Of a stretch of DNA of 64,000 nucleotides, positions 9,658 to 18,469 are shown piece by piece; position 1 is the first letter of the stretch; each line of letters begins with the position of its first letter. Origin of the DNA: Rickettsiales bacterium (lineage in GTDB: Bacteria; Pseudomonadota; Alphaproteobacteria; Rs-D84); assembly GCA_031283185.1 (NCBI GenBank), contig JAITCH010000011.1:1-64000 (forward strand), written 5' to 3'. The notes beneath the pieces are model-generated. The model did no database searches. It was given only the letters and a program-made list of their open reading frames with translations, and was not told where the DNA came from. The translations under genes and the position numbers were made by a program.

Positions 9658-9973
9658 TCGTAGAAAAACTTAAATTTCTGTTTTGTTGATCTAAACCGCT
9701 TTTTGTCTCCCCTATTGATTTGAGGCTATCATTCAATTGGTCTTGCGTTATACAACAGCGATATTTATCCTTATCAAAGATACATTTTTTCTTAAAATCA
9801 TCGTCATCTTTGAAAAGCTCGGATCTGAGTTTTTTGGCTTGGTCTGAATTGTTTGCTGTGGCAGCAAACCCATCAAAAATCGGGGTGGAAAAGGCAATCG
9901 CCGCAAGAAAAATCGTCCAATAAATCTTATTGGCGCGCGTATGATTGCGTATAGTTTTCTGCGGGTTTCCCAT
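9470..9973 (-). CDS. Signal-peptide-bearing N-terminal part of copy 1; terminates just after the G9 tract
   Basis: IYWTIFLAAIAFSTPIFDGFAATA signal peptide; ends ...GKDKFGGGQ*; loss of one G would fuse it to the 7549 frame (808 codons including stop). Confidence 0.75.
   Translation of the reverse strand: MGNPQKTIRNHTRANKIYWTIFLAAIAFSTPIFDGFAATANNSDQAKKLRSELFKDDDDFKKKCIFDKDKYRCCITQDQLNDSLKSIGETKSGLDQQNRNLSFSTNAKDKRGQPGNQCQPIPAGSTNYYNCLDEGGWESSPTFSTTGAPACPKSRQLDGKDKFGGGQ
9476..9484 (-). repeat. Homopolymer G9 (C9 on + strand), candidate phase-variation tract
   Basis: ttattgCCCCCCCCCgaactt read directly. Confidence 0.85.
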
Positions 9974-10105
9974 ACCTTAATTATATCAGATTTTCCACCC
10001 CTTTGCAAAATGTAAAATTGGTGGTGTGTGCGGGGATTTGCCCCCTGGCCTTTTGATTCGCCGGGACAAATCCCAAATCTTCTTCCAAAAATGGAACTTT
10101 TGGTC

Positions 10106-10918
10106 TTATTTTATAAAAAACTCAGGGTCAAGGGCGATATTATGATGGTATATTCCCAAATGCAAATGGGGGCCAGAAGACCGCCCGGTGCTACCCACCT
10201 TACCTATAATAGTATCCGCACTCACTTCATCCCCGACCTTAACTTTAAGCTCATCCGCGTGGAAATAAGCCGAAAAAATACGATTCCCATGATCTATAAA
10301 TATAGTATTCCCAGTCATATATAAATCATCCGCCAAAACCACCCTACCTGCCGCCGCCGCACGGAACTCCGTCCCCCGGGGCGCAGCCAAATCCAATCCG
10401 TTATGCGGATTCTTCGGTTCCCCATTAAATATCCGTCTACTGCCATAAACCCCGGAAACTTGGAATTTATCCAACGGCAATGGCGAACGCATATCCATAA
10501 ATGCCGTCCCATCCGATTCAGTGCGCCGCGCCCGGCCGATTTTCTTTTTATCCTTTTCCATCCGCGCCAAGACTTCCGGCGGATATTTCACATATTTATC
10601 CGCGACCTCTACTTTCTGTTCCTTGTATTGCCTTTGTTTCACGGCATAATCAAACTTCCTGCAATTCCCGAACAACCCCCTTTCGCAAAACTCCAATGTA
10701 ATAATATCAGGCGCGTCCATTGAAAGCGGAATAGTAAATACATCTTCCATTGACATATTATTGCCATTCACATAAACCCTGTGCGTTTCCGATTCTCCGT
10801 ATAATAATCCACCCTGAGACGCAACCCCGCATAATTTCGGCGCAGTGTCCAAAAGCCCGACAATCAGGCAAGTTGAAATGCTATAAAGTCTCATCGCTTG
10901 CGTCCTTGTAATTATCAT
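10106..10918 (-). CDS. M23 family metallopeptidase (LytM domain)
   Basis: NPHNGLDLAAPRGTEFRAAAAGRVV...GNTIFIDHGN...SSGPHLHLGIYH. Confidence 0.9.
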   Translation of the reverse strand: MIITRTQAMRLYSISTCLIVGLLDTAPKLCGVASQGGLLYGESETHRVYVNGNNMSMEDVFTIPLSMDAPDIITLEFCERGLFGNCRKFDYAVKQRQYKEQKVEVADKYVKYPPEVLARMEKDKKKIGRARRTESDGTAFMDMRSPLPLDKFQVSGVYGSRRIFNGEPKNPHNGLDLAAPRGTEFRAAAAGRVVLADDLYMTGNTIFIDHGNRIFSAYFHADELKVKVGDEVSADTIIGKVGSTGRSSGPHLHLGIYHHNIALDPEFFIK

Positions 10919-11588
10919 CCATAAAGGATTTGGCCACTATGAATCTAAGCCGCCCGGTCATATTATCCGCCATTTTTAGTGTCAGGCGATAGACTTCTTC
11001 CAATGGCTGGACGGCGTTTCCGGCGTGGCAAAATTCAATTCCCCAGTCTTCGCGCCCGGTCAAGGATGACAGAAATCCGTAATATAACGAAGAACTATTT
11101 TTTGAATTTTTTGATATAAGCATCAGCGAATTCGCCGACAGGCTATCCATACATTCGCGGACAACTTCCCAACCAAAGGGAGGAACATCCGCGAGTCCCA
11201 GCGCAATAGTAAGTTTCTTATCAAAGAATATCTCTGACTTGATTTGCGTCAATCCGGCGGCGAGTGGCTGCAAATCCCGGAATCTGACATATATTTGGAC
11301 GGCATCCGCGCCGCGCTTTAACGGCGCGCTTATATCCGCAGCCAGGTTTTCAATCGGGGTTTTATCCGCGTTCCAGGCGATGAACGCGCTGAGTTTAATG
11401 TTTGATTTTTCCAGCCAAGTCCATACTGCTGGAACCGAAACCGCATCCACAGACATTCCAGACATCTTAAATTTGGCGGCGGCGGCGGCGGATTGTATCA
11501 GGTCGGTCGCTTCATTCGCCCCCCAGCAGCACAGGTCAAGGTGCGGCCGGATGTCCCGCAGGGTGTTAAGATAATTGATTTGTTCCAT
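10881..11588 (-). CDS. Conserved hypothetical, possible TIM-barrel aldolase-like fold; start set at MEQINYLNTL
   Basis: Long ORF; the longer start at 11774 crosses the divergent gene's start region. Confidence 0.5.
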   Translation of the reverse strand: MEQINYLNTLRDIRPHLDLCCWGANEATDLIQSAAAAAKFKMSGMSVDAVSVPAVWTWLEKSNIKLSAFIAWNADKTPIENLAADISAPLKRGADAVQIYVRFRDLQPLAAGLTQIKSEIFFDKKLTIALGLADVPPFGWEVVRECMDSLSANSLMLISKNSKNSSSLYYGFLSSLTGREDWGIEFCHAGNAVQPLEEVYRLTLKMADNMTGRLRFIVAKSFMDDNYKDASDETL

Positions 11589-11633
11589 AAAGTTATTATA
11601 GCATAAAGGCGCGGATTTTGCTATAATTGAGGA

Positions 11634-12611
11634 ATGAAGCGGTTTATAAAAAACCTTCTTGAATTTGCATTTTTGCAGGCCGTGGGCATTTTGGCCTTTT
11701 CGGCCTATGTCAGTCTTTATTTCGGATTCAACATATTTTTGCGCGCGCATTGGAGGCATCTGGTGGATATGCAACTGGATGGCGCGCCCGTTGCCAGAGA
11801 GTTTTATACAGCCTTATTATTAATAGTCGCTTATTCGGTATCGGTGGTTTGGTTTGTTCTTGTCCGCCCGCGGCGCAGGATTATTTTGACATCCAGTTAT
11901 GCCCCTCCTCTCCCGGTTATTCCGCTTGCGGCAAAGCCTGGTTTGGAAAGACCCGCTATGATGAAACCCGCTACAAATATGACGGGACTTTATTCTTCGC
12001 CTGTGGCGGCGGCGTCCGCTGTGTCATCCGCCTTGTCATTCAGTCCCGCGCCAATGGTTCATCCCGCCGCAACGGCCGCGCCTGAAAAACCCGATACCAT
12101 CGCATCCGACATAACGCCGGAGATTCTAAAAAATCTTACCAATCACGGATTTATAATATCTGACGCGCCGGATATAAACGGATTAAAGCCGGATATTTGG
12201 GCACTTAACGGCGAAAGCGTTTTAATCGGCGTGGTCTGCGGCGCGCACGGGCGCGTCATTGCAAAAGAAAGCGGCGGCGATAACTGGCGTTCCGACATAG
12301 ACGGAGACTTCAAGTCCCCTGCCGGCGCGCTTTATGCGGCGGTGGAAAATCTGAACCAGTTGTTCAGTGAAACGCTTGACGCCGGGACAAAGATAAAGGT
12401 TATCCCAGTCGTAGTTATGGCCGAGGGCAATATAGAAAATTATGAAAAGTTGGCGGAAATTTGGGCGGCTTATGGCGTAAAAGTATTTAATCACGGCGCG
12501 CCTGAGTTCGAGGCCTTTGCGAATAAAATTAAAATAGAGCCAAAGAACGAATCATTTATAGAATATATGAGCACGATCGTATGGTATTATTCGGATGAAA
12601 AGGATGCATAA
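11634..12611 (+). CDS. Membrane protein with C-terminal soluble domain of unknown function
   Basis: Two N-terminal TM helices, low-complexity linker, C-terminal alpha/beta domain; overlaps next CDS. Confidence 0.6.
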   Translation: MKRFIKNLLEFAFLQAVGILAFSAYVSLYFGFNIFLRAHWRHLVDMQLDGAPVAREFYTALLLIVAYSVSVVWFVLVRPRRRIILTSSYAPPLPVIPLAAKPGLERPAMMKPATNMTGLYSSPVAAASAVSSALSFSPAPMVHPAATAAPEKPDTIASDITPEILKNLTNHGFIISDAPDINGLKPDIWALNGESVLIGVVCGAHGRVIAKESGGDNWRSDIDGDFKSPAGALYAAVENLNQLFSETLDAGTKIKVIPVVVMAEGNIENYEKLAEIWAAYGVKVFNHGAPEFEAFANKIKIEPKNESFIEYMSTIVWYYSDEKDA

Positions 12612-13123
12612 TGATTAATATAGCAGAGGCATCAAGAAGATTGGCGGCATTGGGCATTTCAGATTTGGCCTTGGGCGAGGTCGCCGCCCAGCCGCAACCC
12701 TTGCCGCGGGATTGGTTCGCCGCGTTCCGCGCCGCACGCCGCGAATTATTGACCAACCGCATCAAGAAAAATCAAGAAGAATTATTTATGATCGGTTTAA
12801 ATCCTGCGGAAATAACAGACATATATAAAGGCATTCGGATTCCAGTCGGGGTTTCGGTAAAGTTTCGCATTCCTCCGATTTACGGCGGAGAGATTTCCCC
12901 TGAAAATATGTTCGTCTGCCGAAGCGTCCCGGAGGGTCGCGCCATTGATATATTCATTGCAGAGCAAGCAGGCGCGGGCGTTTTCTTTTATCCTAATCCG
13001 GCGAAGAATGTTTATATGACTTCTATGGGGTCGCTCAATTCTCCGGGCGGAAATGCGACCAGCGATCGCCTCAGCGATGTGCAGGCGGAAGATGTGTTGA
13101 ACGCGCTTGGCGGAAGGGGGTAA
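12611..13123 (+). CDS. Hypothetical protein
   Basis: Start overlaps preceding stop; same-strand cassette. Confidence 0.55.
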   Translation: MINIAEASRRLAALGISDLALGEVAAQPQPLPRDWFAAFRAARRELLTNRIKKNQEELFMIGLNPAEITDIYKGIRIPVGVSVKFRIPPIYGGEISPENMFVCRSVPEGRAIDIFIAEQAGAGVFFYPNPAKNVYMTSMGSLNSPGGNATSDRLSDVQAEDVLNALGGRG

Positions 13124-13126
13124 AAA

Positions 13127-13546
13127 ATGGATTTCTCATCTGCTTTATCTGAATTGGAAAAGTTCGGCGCGGAATTTATTCCGCCAGCCGGGGCAGATGC
13201 CTTGCCGCGAACACAGGGCGCATTACAGGCATTGGGGCGGATTATGCTGCCGCTTGATTTGGCGGAAGTTTATAAAAGCATAGATGGAATTTTTATGGGG
13301 GACGCCGAAATGTTCGGATTGGAATCGCATCCGTTCGGACGCGGTCAGACGCGAACTATTGCGGAAGTGAATTCGGATTTAAGGATTGGGCAAAGGACGA
13401 TATTCGGACGAAACGGACTTTTCTTTTTAGTCGTTGATACGGACAGCGGCTATGCGCTGATGGATATTTATACCTTGCGAATTGTGAAGAAATATGATGG
13501 CGCGGCGGACGCTATTCGGGATTGTTTGCTGGTGGGCGCGTTATGA
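13127..13546 (+). CDS. Hypothetical protein, weakly SMI1/KNR4-like
   Basis: LPLDLAEVYKSIDGIFMGDAEMFGLE pattern. Confidence 0.45.
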   Translation: MDFSSALSELEKFGAEFIPPAGADALPRTQGALQALGRIMLPLDLAEVYKSIDGIFMGDAEMFGLESHPFGRGQTRTIAEVNSDLRIGQRTIFGRNGLFFLVVDTDSGYALMDIYTLRIVKKYDGAADAIRDCLLVGAL

Positions 13547-13752
13547 AAAAAATATCAATTTCCATAAAGGGTCATAGGACGAGTTTAAGTTTGGAACCGG
13601 AATTTATGGATGAATTGCAACGCGCGGCGGATCTAAAAAAAGTGCCGCTTGCAAAAATTATCTGCGATATTGATGAGGGGCGCGGCGCGGTTAATCTTTC
13701 TTCCGCCGTCCGCGTATTCCTGTTAAGGCAAGCGTTGCGGAAGAAAGCATAA
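13543..13752 (+). CDS. Ribbon-helix-helix domain protein
   Basis: KKISISIKGHRTSLSLEPEFMDELQRAADLKKVPLAKIICDID...SSAVRVFLLRQAL. Confidence 0.65.
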   Translation: MKKISISIKGHRTSLSLEPEFMDELQRAADLKKVPLAKIICDIDEGRGAVNLSSAVRVFLLRQALRKKA

Positions 13753-15529
13753 TCAAAACAATCATAAAACCATTCGGCAATAACGAATAAAAACTGCAGC
13801 GTTTTGCGGGAATCGCAGCGTCAATTATTCCGCGCTCTCCGACATCCAGTTTATGAAGCACGCGACCCTGCGGGTCAATAATTGCGGATACGCCAGACCA
13901 GTTTGCGCGGACGACCGGGAGTCCCGTTTCAATCGCGCGAAGCCGCGCCAAGTCCAAATGTTGCAATGGTCCGCGGGACTTTCCAAACCAGCCGTCATTT
14001 GTTATATTGATTATCGCGGATGCATATTCTTCGTTATAAGTGTTGCCGAAAATTATTTCATAACAGATGGATGGGGCGAATGATATGCCGGAAATTTCCA
14101 TCGCGCCTTGGGTGGTCGCGCCCGCTGTGAAATCGCCCGGCACCGGCACCATTTTTCCAAAGGGACTATATTCGCCGAACGGGACAAGTTTTATCTTGTC
14201 GTAATAACGGCGCGTTCCGTTTTCCATTATAAACAGGCTGTTGAAGTAATCACCCGAATCCCGGCGTATCGCGCCGAAAATAAGGGGTTTCGTCAGACCG
14301 AAATTTATTTTTGCATTCTCACTAACAGGATATGGAAAACTGCTTTCCGGCCAAACGATTAAATCAAATTCGCCCGGAAGAGATGACAATTCAATCAGTG
14401 TTTCCAAATTTCTGTCAGCGCGTTCTGCGGAAGATTTATATGCTTGTTCTATGGCTGGTTGGACTATGCGAACGATTTTTCCAGTGTCTGTTGGCGCGGT
14501 CATATTTAAGTTTGATATTAATAAAAGAATAAAAAATGCAGGCCAGAAAAATAATGCGACTTTTAATTTATTAAGTGATGCCGCCATTCCGGCGACAATA
14601 AAAGTGCTAGCGACAATTCCTATGACTCCGATTATATTGGCGGAAGTGTCTGAAAATAAAAGTGTCGCGCCAAGCGGGTTCCAAGGGAATCCGCTGAGCA
14701 TCCATCCGCGCATCCATAAAACGAGTGCGGCGAATACGGCGAAATAAAACGGCCTGCGCCATCCGTTGTCGCGCATTGCGGCGGTTAATGCGAATGGCAA
14801 TCCGAATACGATTCCACCACCCAACATTATTCCGATTGCAGCAAATGGCGCAAGCCATCCGAATGTTGCGGCGGCAGTTGCATCAACAAAGAAACTTGCA
14901 ATCATCCAGGAAAAGTTTGCGATGGCAAAGCCCGCGCCGAATGGAAAACCAACCCGAAATCCATCAATAAATTTATTGTTTGTTTCATTCATATAATATG
15001 CAGCGGCAAGCGCGATTAATGCAATTAAAAAGTTATGTTCGGGCGCAAATCCGAATACCATCAATGCCCCGAGAACAAATGCAGCAGCGGCTTTCAGCCG
15101 AGGCGACCATTTTGTTTCATATGGATTTTTTATACCGAGTTTGTGCAGAATGCGAACTTCGCGCCGCTCCATTTTTTTCGCGTCCGCATCTTCTATATGG
15201 TCAAAGCCGGACAAATGCAATGCGCCGTGCACCAACATATGCGCCGCGTGTTCTGCGAAATTTTGCGCGTCCGATTCCGCCAGAATTGTGTCATATGACA
15301 AAACTATATCGCCCATCATATGCGGATCGCCGCTCTCGAAAGACAGCACATTTGTAGGCTTGTCCATTTGGCGGTATTGCTTGTTCAATTTTCTGATTTC
15401 CGAATCATTCGTCAGCAAGACTGATACTTCGGCATTTTTATTTTTTAGGGCTGCGTTGATAATGGCGTCTATATCAAGGTTGATATTTTTCCAACGCGCA
15501 TCGTTAATTTGCACCAGAACTTTTGTCAT
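13691..15529 (-). CDS. Fusion of YbeY endoribonuclease (N-terminal) and apolipoprotein N-acyltransferase Lnt (C-terminal)
   Basis: VHGALHLSGFDHIEDADAKKME is the YbeY HGxLHLxGxDH motif; Lnt features WPESSFPYP, CYEIIFGN, TNDGWFG. Confidence 0.88.
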   Translation of the reverse strand: MTKVLVQINDARWKNINLDIDAIINAALKNKNAEVSVLLTNDSEIRKLNKQYRQMDKPTNVLSFESGDPHMMGDIVLSYDTILAESDAQNFAEHAAHMLVHGALHLSGFDHIEDADAKKMERREVRILHKLGIKNPYETKWSPRLKAAAAFVLGALMVFGFAPEHNFLIALIALAAAYYMNETNNKFIDGFRVGFPFGAGFAIANFSWMIASFFVDATAAATFGWLAPFAAIGIMLGGGIVFGLPFALTAAMRDNGWRRPFYFAVFAALVLWMRGWMLSGFPWNPLGATLLFSDTSANIIGVIGIVASTFIVAGMAASLNKLKVALFFWPAFFILLLISNLNMTAPTDTGKIVRIVQPAIEQAYKSSAERADRNLETLIELSSLPGEFDLIVWPESSFPYPVSENAKINFGLTKPLIFGAIRRDSGDYFNSLFIMENGTRRYYDKIKLVPFGEYSPFGKMVPVPGDFTAGATTQGAMEISGISFAPSICYEIIFGNTYNEEYASAIINITNDGWFGKSRGPLQHLDLARLRAIETGLPVVRANWSGVSAIIDPQGRVLHKLDVGERGIIDAAIPAKRCSFYSLLPNGFMIVLIMLSSATLALTGIRGRRKKD

Positions 15530-16812
15530 ATGATTTCTCCGCGTAATGAACTTTTATTGCCGTCTGTAATTTTTATATTTGCGAAATTGCCTTTCCCCGC
15601 GCTGGGTTCCAAAACAATTTGCTGCATATAAGGCGTGCGGGCGATGCGTTGTCCGGGCAGTTTTCCATCTTCATCAATTATGCAGGGCAAGGTCGCACCA
15701 ATAAGACTTAAATTGAACGCGCGGGTATTTTCGTTGATAAGATTATCCAATTCTTTTAGGCGGCGGGCTTTGATATCCGCCGGAATTTGACCGGGCATCT
15801 GCGCGGCGGCAGTATGCGGCCGGGGCGAAAATTTAAATGTATAGGAATTTATAAATTTCACGCGGCGCGCTATGTCCATAGACATCTGAAAATCTTCTTC
15901 GGTCTCACCGGGAAAGCCGACTATGAAGTCGCTTGAAATCTGAATGTCCGGCCGAACGCGGCGGAATGCGTCCACTATGCCCAGATATTGGTCTATGTCA
16001 TATGGCCGGTTCATTCGCTGCAAGACAGCGGGCGATCCAGATTGCAGCGGCATATTAACAAATGGTAATAATTTTTCTTCCGTCCCGTGAAGCGCGATTA
16101 GGTCGTCCGTCATTTCGGTCGGATAGGACGAAGTGTATCTTATGCGTTTGACGGACGGAATTTTTGCAGTGCGGCGAATTAAATCCGCAAGACCAAATTT
16201 ATATCCATTGACATTTTGACCGAGGAAACAGATTTCAATCGCGCCCCGCTCTACCGCGGCATTGACTTCGCCCATAACCGATTCGGGATCGCGCGATATT
16301 TCGCGGCCGCGGGTGAACGGGACGATGCAATAAGTGCAGATATGGTCGCAGCCTTCTTGGACTGGGATATATGCGGTGGCGGTGTGATTGGTATTGATCG
16401 GAAGCGCGTCAAATTTTTCAAGTCCCGACAGGTCTATATTCATATAGCGCGCCTCTGGATTTTCCAAAATTTCAGTTATTTTATGATACGATTGCGGTCC
16501 CAAAACGAAGTTCAGTGCGGGTATGCGGCGGAAAGCATTTTGCCCTTCTTCACGGGCGGTGCATCCGACTATGCCAAGGAGCGAGCCTGACTTTTTGATT
16601 TGCGCCAGGCGACCAAGTGTTGAGAAAATTTTTTCTGATGCTTTTTCCCGAACGGCGCAAGTGTTCAGGATTATTGCGTCTGCATCGGTGGCAGAGTCTG
16701 TGCGGAAGTGTCCTGCGCGGGTAAGTGCGCTTGCGATGCGTTGCCCGTCATAGACATTCATTTGGCAGCCGAAAGTTTCTAAGAAAAATTTCATAGGGGC
16801 ATTATATTGCAT
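15526..16812 (-). CDS. miaB: tRNA-2-methylthio-N6-dimethylallyladenosine synthase
   Basis: FLETFGCQMNVYDGQR; VPVQEGCDHICTYCIVPFTRGRE radical SAM motif. Confidence 0.95.
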   Translation of the reverse strand: MQYNAPMKFFLETFGCQMNVYDGQRIASALTRAGHFRTDSATDADAIILNTCAVREKASEKIFSTLGRLAQIKKSGSLLGIVGCTAREEGQNAFRRIPALNFVLGPQSYHKITEILENPEARYMNIDLSGLEKFDALPINTNHTATAYIPVQEGCDHICTYCIVPFTRGREISRDPESVMGEVNAAVERGAIEICFLGQNVNGYKFGLADLIRRTAKIPSVKRIRYTSSYPTEMTDDLIALHGTEEKLLPFVNMPLQSGSPAVLQRMNRPYDIDQYLGIVDAFRRVRPDIQISSDFIVGFPGETEEDFQMSMDIARRVKFINSYTFKFSPRPHTAAAQMPGQIPADIKARRLKELDNLINENTRAFNLSLIGATLPCIIDEDGKLPGQRIARTPYMQQIVLEPSAGKGNFANIKITDGNKSSLRGEII

Positions 16813-16845
16813 TCGCGCGGAAAGTCAATTTTGCGCGCGGACGCA

Positions 16846-16857
16846 TTTCCTAGGAAA
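16846..16857. promoter_or_regulatory. Perfect 12-bp palindrome TTTCCTAGGAAA, candidate operator
   Basis: Related TTTCCTAGGATAAAAGG at 164-180 before the HTH gene and ATTCCTAGGGATAAAAGG at 16897-16914. Confidence 0.4.
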
Positions 16858-16924
16858 AGGAACTTAGCGACTTGGATCATATTTTTGAGTTAAATTATTC
16901 CTAGGGATAAAAGGAGAGGCTGCA

Positions 16925-16987
16925 ATGACATTTTTAAATGACAGAAAATTGATATTCATAGAATATCCAAAAACTTTTGGTGAATGA
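16925..16987 (+). CDS. Candidate 20-aa microprotein MTFLNDRKLIFIEYPKTFGE
   Basis: aaaggagag SD-like sequence before ATG; followed by palindrome cccctccgttggggagggg and T-rich tract. Confidence 0.3.
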   Translation: MTFLNDRKLIFIEYPKTFGE

Positions 16988-17020
16988 AAAATCCCCTCCG
17001 TTGGGGAGGGGAACTTTTTA

Positions 17021-18466
17021 TTATATTTTTTGGCTGATGAGTTTATTAACCAGTTCGGGATTGGCGCGGCCGCCTGATTGTTTCATCACTTGACCCACCA
17101 GCCAGCCCATAAGCCCAGTCTTCCCGCCCTTTAATGCTGCGACTTTATCGGGATTCGCGCCTAACACTTCATCAATAATCTTTTCCATTTCACCAGTATC
17201 AGTCATTTGGCGAAGCCCGTGCTTTTCAATAATTTCAGCAGGCGCGCCATCGCCGTCAAGCATCATTGCAAAAACATCCTTTGCTATTTTGCCAGATATT
17301 GTGCCATCCAATATCAAGTCCACAAGTTCGCGTAGGGCGGCGGGCGTAATCGTTGAATCCTTTATATCCGCGAAATGCGCAAAGAGTTCCGAAATCATCC
17401 AATTTGCAATCGGCTTTGCGCGGCCTGATTCGCCTGCGACTGCGCTTTCAAACCATTCCGCAATCTCTGGCGTTTCGGTTAATAATCCCGCGTCATAATC
17501 GGTAAGCCCCAGTTCGCCCATATAACGCGATTTTTTTGCAGCGGGCAATTCTGGAAGTTCGCGCCGAATCTTTTCAATTCGTTCTTCGGTTAAAATCAGC
17601 GGCAATAAATCCGGGTCGGGAAAATATCTGTAATCAAGCGCGTTTTCTTTTGATCGCAGAGTTGAAGTCGTGCCAGATGTCGAATCGAATCGGCGCGTTT
17701 CCTGATCGACTTCGCCGCCATTTTCATAAAGTTCAATTTGTCGGGTAGCCTCGAATTCAATCGCCGTCTGAATGAACTTGAACGAAGTCATATTTTTTAT
17801 TTCGCAGCGCGTGCGAAATTCCGGCTCGCCAAATTTTCTCACCGACACATTAACATCGGCGCGCATAGATCCTTCGTCCATATTGCCGTTGGATGTTTTA
17901 AGCGCGCGGGCGATTGCGCGGAGGCTCCGCAAATAATTTGCCGCCTCGGTCGGCGAGCGCAAATCCGGGAACGATACGATTTCCATAAGGCCGACACCCG
18001 ACCGATTTAGATCCACAAATGATTTATTGGGATTCCTGTCGTGGACATTTTTCCCTGCGTCTTGCTCTATATGAAGCCGTTCTATGCGGACGCGTTTCTT
18101 CGCGCCTTCGTCATCCAAAATATCAAGAAATCCATTTCCGACAATCGGGGTGGTTTGCGAAATCTGGTATCCCTGCGGCAAGTCGGGATAAAAGTATTGT
18201 TTCCGCGCAAAGACCGATCGCCGATTGATTTCGGCATTTATCCCAAGCCCCATCCGAATCGCTTGGTCAATGATAAATGCGTTTGGGGTCGGCAGCATTC
18301 CGGGAAAGCCCGCGTCAACAAATGATACTTGGGAATTTGCGGGCGAAGTGGGTTTATAATCCGCCGATGCGGCCGAAAATAATTTCGCATTTGACAGCAC
18401 TTCCATATGGGTTTCGAGACCAATGATTACTTCCCAGTCGCCGGTTTTTCCAGTTATTTTATACAT
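17021..18466 (-). CDS. gatB: Asp/Glu-tRNA(Asn/Gln) amidotransferase subunit B
   Basis: WEVIIGLETHMEVLSNAKLFS...DLPQGYQISQ. Confidence 0.96.
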   Translation of the reverse strand: MYKITGKTGDWEVIIGLETHMEVLSNAKLFSAASADYKPTSPANSQVSFVDAGFPGMLPTPNAFIIDQAIRMGLGINAEINRRSVFARKQYFYPDLPQGYQISQTTPIVGNGFLDILDDEGAKKRVRIERLHIEQDAGKNVHDRNPNKSFVDLNRSGVGLMEIVSFPDLRSPTEAANYLRSLRAIARALKTSNGNMDEGSMRADVNVSVRKFGEPEFRTRCEIKNMTSFKFIQTAIEFEATRQIELYENGGEVDQETRRFDSTSGTTSTLRSKENALDYRYFPDPDLLPLILTEERIEKIRRELPELPAAKKSRYMGELGLTDYDAGLLTETPEIAEWFESAVAGESGRAKPIANWMISELFAHFADIKDSTITPAALRELVDLILDGTISGKIAKDVFAMMLDGDGAPAEIIEKHGLRQMTDTGEMEKIIDEVLGANPDKVAALKGGKTGLMGWLVGQVMKQSGGRANPELVNKLISQKI

Positions 18467-18469
18467 TTT

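Noticed and set aside
11475-11492. ggcggcggcggcgg tract in the 10881 gene
   Set aside because: Trinucleotide Ala-coding repeat, in frame, ordinary for this codon usage.
14725-15357. Arg-rich plus-strand ORFs over the YbeY-Lnt gene
   Set aside because: Antisense shadow ORFs opposite a strongly supported CDS.
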